DNA of 11,230 bases from an uncultured Holophagaceae bacterium (GTDB lineage: Bacteria; Acidobacteriota; Holophagae; Holophagales; Holophagaceae): assembly GCA_903890595.1 (NCBI GenBank), contig CAITBU010000035.1, positions 1 through 11,230 of the forward strand, given 5' to 3'. The position numbers and the translations under genes are program-made. Shown here in pieces: positions 7,518 through 11,230 of the stretch; positions within the stretch are counted from its first letter, which is position 1; every line of letters starts with the position of its first letter. The notes under the pieces were generated by a model that saw nothing but the letters and a program-made list of their open reading frames with translations, was not told where the DNA came from and made no database searches.

Positions 7518-7569
7518 CGGCCATCGCCCCCCTGGACCTTCCAAGCCCGACCCCACGGTCGGGCTTTTT
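7460..7569 (+). promoter_or_regulatory. trp transcription attenuator (regions 1 to 4)
   Basis: Three competing pairings can be written directly. 1:2: 7460-7468 with 7486-7494, nine pairs including two G-U, with both Trp codons in the loop. 2:3 antiterminator: 7485-7498 with 7537-7551, thirteen pairs with one bulged C (7548) and one C-U mismatch (7496/7539). 3:4 terminator: 7543-7552 with 7557-7566, ten perfect pairs, followed by U. Region 2 cannot pair with 1 and 3 together, and region 3 cannot pair with 2 and 4 together. This is the architecture of ribosome-mediated attenuation as known from enterobacterial trp, his and leu leaders. It controls trpE, which starts 16 nt after the T-run. The distance from the second Trp codon to region 2 is tight (3-5 nt), so a stalled ribosome may cover its first bases. 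Confidence 0.85.
7543..7569 (+). terminator. Rho-independent terminator of the trp attenuator
   Basis: AAGCCCGACC and GGTCGGGCTT form a perfect 10-bp stem with loop CCAC, directly followed by a T-run (7565-7569). It stands before trpE rather than after a gene, so it is conditional. It could also stop any rightward transcription entering from upstream. Confidence 0.92.
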
Positions 7570-7585
7570 CGTATCTGGATACCCC

Positions 7586-8986
7586 ATGACCTCCGACACC
7601 CTGCACCTGATCCGCCACCCGCTGCCCGCGGATCTCCTGACGCCCCTGGCGGCCTACCTGGCCCTGCGCCCGGCGGGGGCCAGCCTCCTGCTGGAGTCCT
7701 GCGACCAGGGCGAGCGGGTCGGCCGCCACAGCTTCGTCCTGCTCGAAGGCGAGGCCCAGTGCCGCCTGGAGTCCCCCGCCACTGGCTGGGTGCCCGCCCT
7801 GCGGGAGCTGGCGGGACCGCCCCCCATGGACACCCTCCACGACCCGGGTGCCGCCCTGCCGGCCCGCCGGGAGCCCCTCCCCGTGGGCGTGGGCTGTGCC
7901 GGCTACCTGGGTTTTGAGGCCATGGGCGCCGCCGAGCCCACCCTGCGCCTGCCCGCCAAGAACAGCCTGGGCCTGCCCGGCCTGTGGGTCCGCCGCTTCG
8001 ACACCGCCCTGGTCTTCGACAACCTGCACCAGGTGGCGGAGCTGCAGACCCTGGATGCCGATCCCGAGCATGGCTACGCCCGGCTCCGCAAGCTGCGGGC
8101 GCTGCTTCTGGCGGGGGTGGGGGATCCCGGCCCCTCCGAGGCCCGGCCCGCCGCCATTCCCCAGATCACCCAGGAGACCTTCGAGGCCACCGTCCGCCAG
8201 GCCCAGGAGCTGATCCTCGACGGCGACGTCTATCAGCTCGTGCCCAGCCAGCGCTTCCGCATCGAGGACCCACCCACACCCCTGGAGGCCTACCGCCGCC
8301 TCCGCCGCCTCAACCCCAGCCCCTACGGCTTCCTCCTGGAGTGGGAGGACTTTGCCCTGGTGGGGGCCTCGCCAGAGATGCTGGTGCGGGTCAACGGGAC
8401 CGAGGCCGAGACCCTGCCCATCGCCGGAACCGTCCCCCGGGGCGCCAGCGCCGAGGAGGATGCGGAGCGCTTCCAGGCCCTGCAGCGGGACCCCAAGGAG
8501 CTGGCCGAGCACCAGATGCTGGTGGACCTGGCCCGCAACGACCTGGGCCGGGTGGCGGTGCCCGGCGGGGTTCGGGTCGAGCTGCCCCTGGCCCTCCAGC
8601 GCACCAGCCATGTGCTGCACCTGACCACCACCGTGAAGGCCGTGCTCAAGCCCGGTGTGGATGCCCTGGATGTCCTGGAGGCTGCCTTCCCCGCCGGCAC
8701 CGTGAGTGGGGCCCCCAAGCTGCGGGCCTGCCAGCGCATCGCCGAGATGGAGGGTGAGGTGCGCGGCCCCTATGGTGGCGTGCTGCTGCGCCTGGGGGCA
8801 GACGGGGTGCTGGACACGGCCCTCATCCTGCGCACCGCTGTCTACACCGGGGGCGCTGCCTACATCCAGGCCGGTGCCGGGGTGGTGCGCGCCTCCAACC
8901 CGACCTCCGAGTTCTTCGAAACCCTGCACAAGCTCGGCGCCATCGCCCAGGCCCTGGGCGTGCGTCTCCCCGGAGCCGCCCGATGA
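7586..8986 (+). CDS. trpE: Anthranilate synthase component I
   Basis: TrpE converts chorismate to anthranilate using ammonia delivered by TrpG, the first committed step of tryptophan synthesis. The 466-residue product has LLES (35-38, part of the Trp feedback site), NPSPYGF (243-249), PIAGTVPRG (278-286), ELAEHQMLVDLARNDLGRV (305-323), His342 in TSHVLH, FPAGTVSGAPK (368-378) and the C-terminal IQAGAGVV motif. The start at 7586 is chosen because the frame upstream, open back to 7349, reads through the leader and terminator; the MTSDTLHLIR start gives family length. Its Shine-Dalgarno is weak (GGA six or seven nucleotides upstream). PabB is a related alternative, but the LLES motif, the leader with Trp codons and the downstream trpGDC favour TrpE. 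The stop overlaps the trpG start (ATGA). Confidence 0.96.
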   Translation: MTSDTLHLIRHPLPADLLTPLAAYLALRPAGASLLLESCDQGERVGRHSFVLLEGEAQCRLESPATGWVPALRELAGPPPMDTLHDPGAALPARREPLPVGVGCAGYLGFEAMGAAEPTLRLPAKNSLGLPGLWVRRFDTALVFDNLHQVAELQTLDADPEHGYARLRKLRALLLAGVGDPGPSEARPAAIPQITQETFEATVRQAQELILDGDVYQLVPSQRFRIEDPPTPLEAYRRLRRLNPSPYGFLLEWEDFALVGASPEMLVRVNGTEAETLPIAGTVPRGASAEEDAERFQALQRDPKELAEHQMLVDLARNDLGRVAVPGGVRVELPLALQRTSHVLHLTTTVKAVLKPGVDALDVLEAAFPAGTVSGAPKLRACQRIAEMEGEVRGPYGGVLLRLGADGVLDTALILRTAVYTGGAAYIQAGAGVVRASNPTSEFFETLHKLGAIAQALGVRLPGAAR

Positions 8987-9561
8987 TTTTGCTGATCGAC
9001 GCCCTCGACTCCTTCACCTACAACCTCGTCCAGGCCTTCGAGACCCTGGGAGCGCCCGTGCGGGTGGTGCGCCACGACGCCATCACCCTGGCCGAGGCCA
9101 TGGCCCTGGCCCCTCTGGCCGTGGTGCTCTCGCCCGGTCCCGGCCATCCCACCGAGAGCCCCGCTCACATGGCCCTGGGCGAGTCCGAGTGGGCCGTGCC
9201 CATGCTGGGCGTCTGCCTGGGCCACCAGGCCCTGGCCGCCGCCTCCGGGGGCAAGGTCGTCCGCGCCCGGGAGCCCCTCCACGGCGAGGCGACCCCCCTC
9301 GACCATGACGGGACGGGGCTCTTCCGGGGCCTGCCCCCCGGCCTGCCCGTGGGCCGCTACCACAGCCTCATCGCCGATGCGGACACGCTCCCTCCCTGCT
9401 GGCGCATCACGGGCCGCAGCGGCGGCGGCGAGGTGATGGCCATGGTGCATCGGCACCTGCCGCGCTGGGGCGTGCAGTTCCATCCCGAGAGCATCCTCAC
9501 CCCTGACGGCCCCGCCATGCTTGCCAACTTCCTCCGCCTCGCCAAGGACGCCCAGCCATGA
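8983..9561 (+). CDS. trpG: Anthranilate synthase component II (glutamine amidotransferase)
   Basis: The 192-residue class I glutamine amidotransferase releases ammonia from glutamine for TrpE. The catalytic triad is Cys78 in GVCLGHQ, His167 and Glu169 in VQFHPES; the oxyanion-loop motif LSPGPGHP is at 49-56, and DSFTYNLVQ near the N-terminus is typical of TrpG/PabA. The family's usual HGK motif reads HGEAT here (100-104). The start overlaps the trpE stop by four nucleotides, with GGAG seven nucleotides upstream inside trpE; the stop overlaps the trpD start in the same way. It may also serve PabB in folate synthesis if no separate pabA exists; that cannot be judged from this window. Confidence 0.96.
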   Translation: MILLIDALDSFTYNLVQAFETLGAPVRVVRHDAITLAEAMALAPLAVVLSPGPGHPTESPAHMALGESEWAVPMLGVCLGHQALAAASGGKVVRAREPLHGEATPLDHDGTGLFRGLPPGLPVGRYHSLIADADTLPPCWRITGRSGGGEVMAMVHRHLPRWGVQFHPESILTPDGPAMLANFLRLAKDAQP

Positions 9562-10592
9562 CCCTGCTGACCACCCACAACCCCATCCGCCCCCTGCCGG
9601 AGGCCACCGCCGCCGAGCTGATGAAGATCTTCATCGACCAGGACACCGATGCCCTGCTGGTGGGCGCCTGCCTGGCCCTGCTGGCCCAGCGGGTGCCGGA
9701 GGCCCACGAGCTGGCGGCCTTCGCCGAGGCCCTCTCCGAGGTGGCCGTGCCCTTCGCGGGAGTCCCCGAGGGCGCCCTCGACACCTGCGGCACCGGCGGG
9801 GATGGCTCCTCCACTGCCAACCTCAGCACCCTGGCGGCCCTCCTGCTGGCCCACATGGGCGTGCCCATCGTCAAGCACGGCAACCGCGCCGCCACCAGCC
9901 TCTGCGGCAGTGCGGACCTGCTGGAGGCCCTGGGCTACGACCTGGCCCGGCCCGCCGCGGACCTGGCTGCGGACTTGCGCCACCGGGGCTTCGCCTTCCT
10001 CTTCGCCCCGGCCTACCATCCCTTGCTGGGCCGTCTGCGGGAGATCCGCCGGCGCCTTGGCATTCCCACCATCTTCAACCAGCTGGGTCCCCTCCTGAAC
10101 CCCGGCCGGCCGCCCCTGCAGCTGCTGGGCGTCGCTCGCGAGGAGATGCTGGCCCCCATGGCGGGGGCCCTGGCCCAGCGTCCGGGTCTGCAGCGGGCCT
10201 TCGTGGTGCACGGCAAGGATGCGGAAGGGAAGGGGCTGGACGAGGCCTCCATCGAGGGCCCGACCACCCTGGTGGCCGTGACCGACGGTCGCCTGGCGCC
10301 GCCCCAGGTGCTGGTCCCCCGGGAGCTGGGCATTGCCCCGCCGACCCGCCATGCCCTGCGGGTGGCGGACCGGGCCGAGGCCCTGGCCGTGGCCAAGGGC
10401 CTCTTCGGCGGCACCGCCCACGCAGACTTCCGGCCTGCTGTGGCGGATGCGGTGGCACTCCAGGCGGCCCTGGGCTGTCACCTGCATCGGAGCCTTGGGC
10501 TGGAGGGCCTCGCCGAGACCTACCGCGAGTGCCGCACAGTCCTCAGTCAGGGCTTCCCGCTGCCCCTGCCTGCCCCTGGAGAGGCCCGCTAA
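9558..10592 (+). CDS. trpD: Anthranilate phosphoribosyltransferase
   Basis: The enzyme joins anthranilate and PRPP to give phosphoribosyl-anthranilate. The 344-residue product has the PRPP/Mg motif DTCGTGGDG (75-83), the anthranilate-binding block KHGNRAATSLCGSAD (106-120), NQLGPLLNP (174-182), and the metal-binding Asp-Glu of LDEAS (227-231). The loop VVHGKDAEGKGLDE (216-229) is a few residues longer than the usual VVHG-x-x-GLDE form. Length matches the family, and there is no fused TrpG domain, unlike E. coli TrpD. AAGGA lies nine nucleotides before the ATG inside trpG. The stop TAA shares its last base with the ATG of trpC, so translation is likely coupled through the cluster. Confidence 0.96.
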   Translation: MTLLTTHNPIRPLPEATAAELMKIFIDQDTDALLVGACLALLAQRVPEAHELAAFAEALSEVAVPFAGVPEGALDTCGTGGDGSSTANLSTLAALLLAHMGVPIVKHGNRAATSLCGSADLLEALGYDLARPAADLAADLRHRGFAFLFAPAYHPLLGRLREIRRRLGIPTIFNQLGPLLNPGRPPLQLLGVAREEMLAPMAGALAQRPGLQRAFVVHGKDAEGKGLDEASIEGPTTLVAVTDGRLAPPQVLVPRELGIAPPTRHALRVADRAEALAVAKGLFGGTAHADFRPAVADAVALQAALGCHLHRSLGLEGLAETYRECRTVLSQGFPLPLPAPGEAR

Positions 10593-11230
10593 TGACCATG
10601 CTTCCAGATCCTGCGGAGCTGGTGGCCGGCACGGGCCTGCCTGCGACGTCGCACCTGCAGCGGGTGCTGGTCTCTGAGCTGGCGCGCATACCCCTGCTGC
10701 CGGTGATGGCTTCGCCTCCTACCGCAAGCGGCGCAGCCCCCTTCGAGGCGGCGCTGCGCCGGGATGCCGCGGCTCGGGGCGGAGCCATCATCGCCGAGTA
10801 CAAGCAGGCCTCCCCCAGCCTCGGTCCCTTTGCGGAAGGCACGCCGCTGCTGCCCCAGCTGGAGGCCTACCGACAGGGGGGTGCCTCGGCCTTTTCGATC
10901 CTCACGGAGCCGGCCCTCTTCCGCGGCTCGGCCTGGGACCTGACCCTCGCCACCACCCTGGGGGTGCCCTGCCTCTACAAGGGCTTTGTGCTGTCGGAAG
11001 CCCAGCTGGACGAGGCCGCCACGGCCGGAGCCCAGGCCGTGCTGCTCATCGCCCGGGTGCTGAAGGGACACACGGCGGCCTTCGCCGAGGCGGCCCGCGC
11101 CCGGGGTCTGGAGCCCCTGGTGGAGCTCCACGACCTCACTGAGGCCGGCTACGCCCAGGCCAGCGGGGCGCGCCTGGTGGGCATCAACGCCCGGGACCTC
11201 TCCACCTTCACCCTGGGCCTGCCCACGGCG
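10592..11230 (+). CDS. trpC: Indole-3-glycerol phosphate synthase, 3' end outside window
   Basis: The frame is open from ATG 10592 to the window edge: 213 codons of a protein usually about 260-270 residues long. It shows AEYKQASPSLG (about 79-89, with the catalytic Lys; the family more often has Ile/Val where Tyr stands), GGASAFSILTE, LYKGFVLSEAQLDEA with a second conserved Lys, AVLLIARVL, GLEPLVELHD and GINARDLSTF. TrpC closes the indole ring of carboxyphenylamino-deoxyribulose phosphate with loss of CO2. The start shares one base with the trpD stop (TAATG) and has GGAGAGG upstream; a second in-frame ATG is at 10598, two codons on. The reading frame contains no stop, and trpF or trpB/A genes would be expected next. 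Confidence 0.95.
   Translation, partial: MTMLPDPAELVAGTGLPATSHLQRVLVSELARIPLLPVMASPPTASGAAPFEAALRRDAAARGGAIIAEYKQASPSLGPFAEGTPLLPQLEAYRQGGASAFSILTEPALFRGSAWDLTLATTLGVPCLYKGFVLSEAQLDEAATAGAQAVLLIARVLKGHTAAFAEAARARGLEPLVELHDLTEAGYAQASGARLVGINARDLSTFTLGLPTA

Noticed and set aside
7571..7582. GTATC-TG-GATAC inverted repeat over the weak trpE ribosome-binding site
   Set aside because: A 2-nt loop cannot close as a hairpin, leaving only four pairs, which is too weak to argue for a regulatory switch.
7349..7585. N-terminal extension of trpE by 79 codons
   Set aside because: The extra codons run through the promoter, leader peptide and terminator of the attenuator and resemble no TrpE sequence. The frame is open by chance.
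7514..8929. A 471-codon open frame antisense to trpE
   Set aside because: It is the same GC-driven shadow effect: Gly/Gln/His-rich sequence without motifs, lying over a complete trpE.

Overview
The window is a GC-rich bacterial chromosome segment with dense, mostly operonic gene packing and strong G/C preference at third codon positions. The combination of a monomeric NADP-dependent isocitrate dehydrogenase, a compact trpEGDC cluster and this codon bias would fit a Holophagae-type acidobacterium (Geothrix/Holophaga-like). That placement is inference from gene style only and should be held loosely.

Layout, left to right. (1) Nucleotides 1-855 (+) encode the C-terminal part of a hybrid sensor kinase: an ATPase domain followed by a receiver domain. 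(2) A 162-nt convergent gap with a small palindrome leads to a minus-strand IMPACT/YigZ-family gene (1018-1626). (3) A type II toxin-antitoxin pair, brnT-brnA (1698-2206, +), follows; it looks less GC-rich than its surroundings and has its own promoter and a candidate operator. (4) A perfect 16-bp bidirectional terminator (2220-2255) separates it from the convergent monomeric isocitrate dehydrogenase gene (2289-4514, -). (5) A minus-strand three-gene unit (7334 down to 4681) encodes an unrecognised multi-pass membrane protein, an exported 5'-nucleotidase C-terminal domain protein, and a Tat-type exported metallophosphatase. The last two are the two halves of a UshA-like 5'-nucleotidase made as separate polypeptides, with the C-terminal half encoded first. 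(6) Divergent from that unit is a tryptophan biosynthesis operon (+): a previously unmarked leader peptide gene with a Trp-Arg-Trp motif, a complete transcription attenuator, then trpE, trpG, trpD and the start of trpC, which runs off the window.

The trp genes act together to convert chorismate to anthranilate (TrpE/TrpG), then to phosphoribosyl-anthranilate (TrpD) and on towards indole-glycerol phosphate (TrpC). They are joined by 4-nt or 1-nt start/stop overlaps from trpE through trpC. The strongest regulatory observation is the trp leader: three mutually exclusive RNA pairings (1:2 around the Trp codons, 2:3 antiterminator, 3:4 terminator) can be written base by base from the sequence. The brnTA locus also shows a clear logic: the toxin start has no ribosome-binding site and lies about where its own promoter should start transcription, whereas the antitoxin has a full GGAGGT. 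No CRISPR array, tRNA, rRNA, insertion sequence or phage gene was seen, and there is no gene-free stretch longer than about 300 nt.
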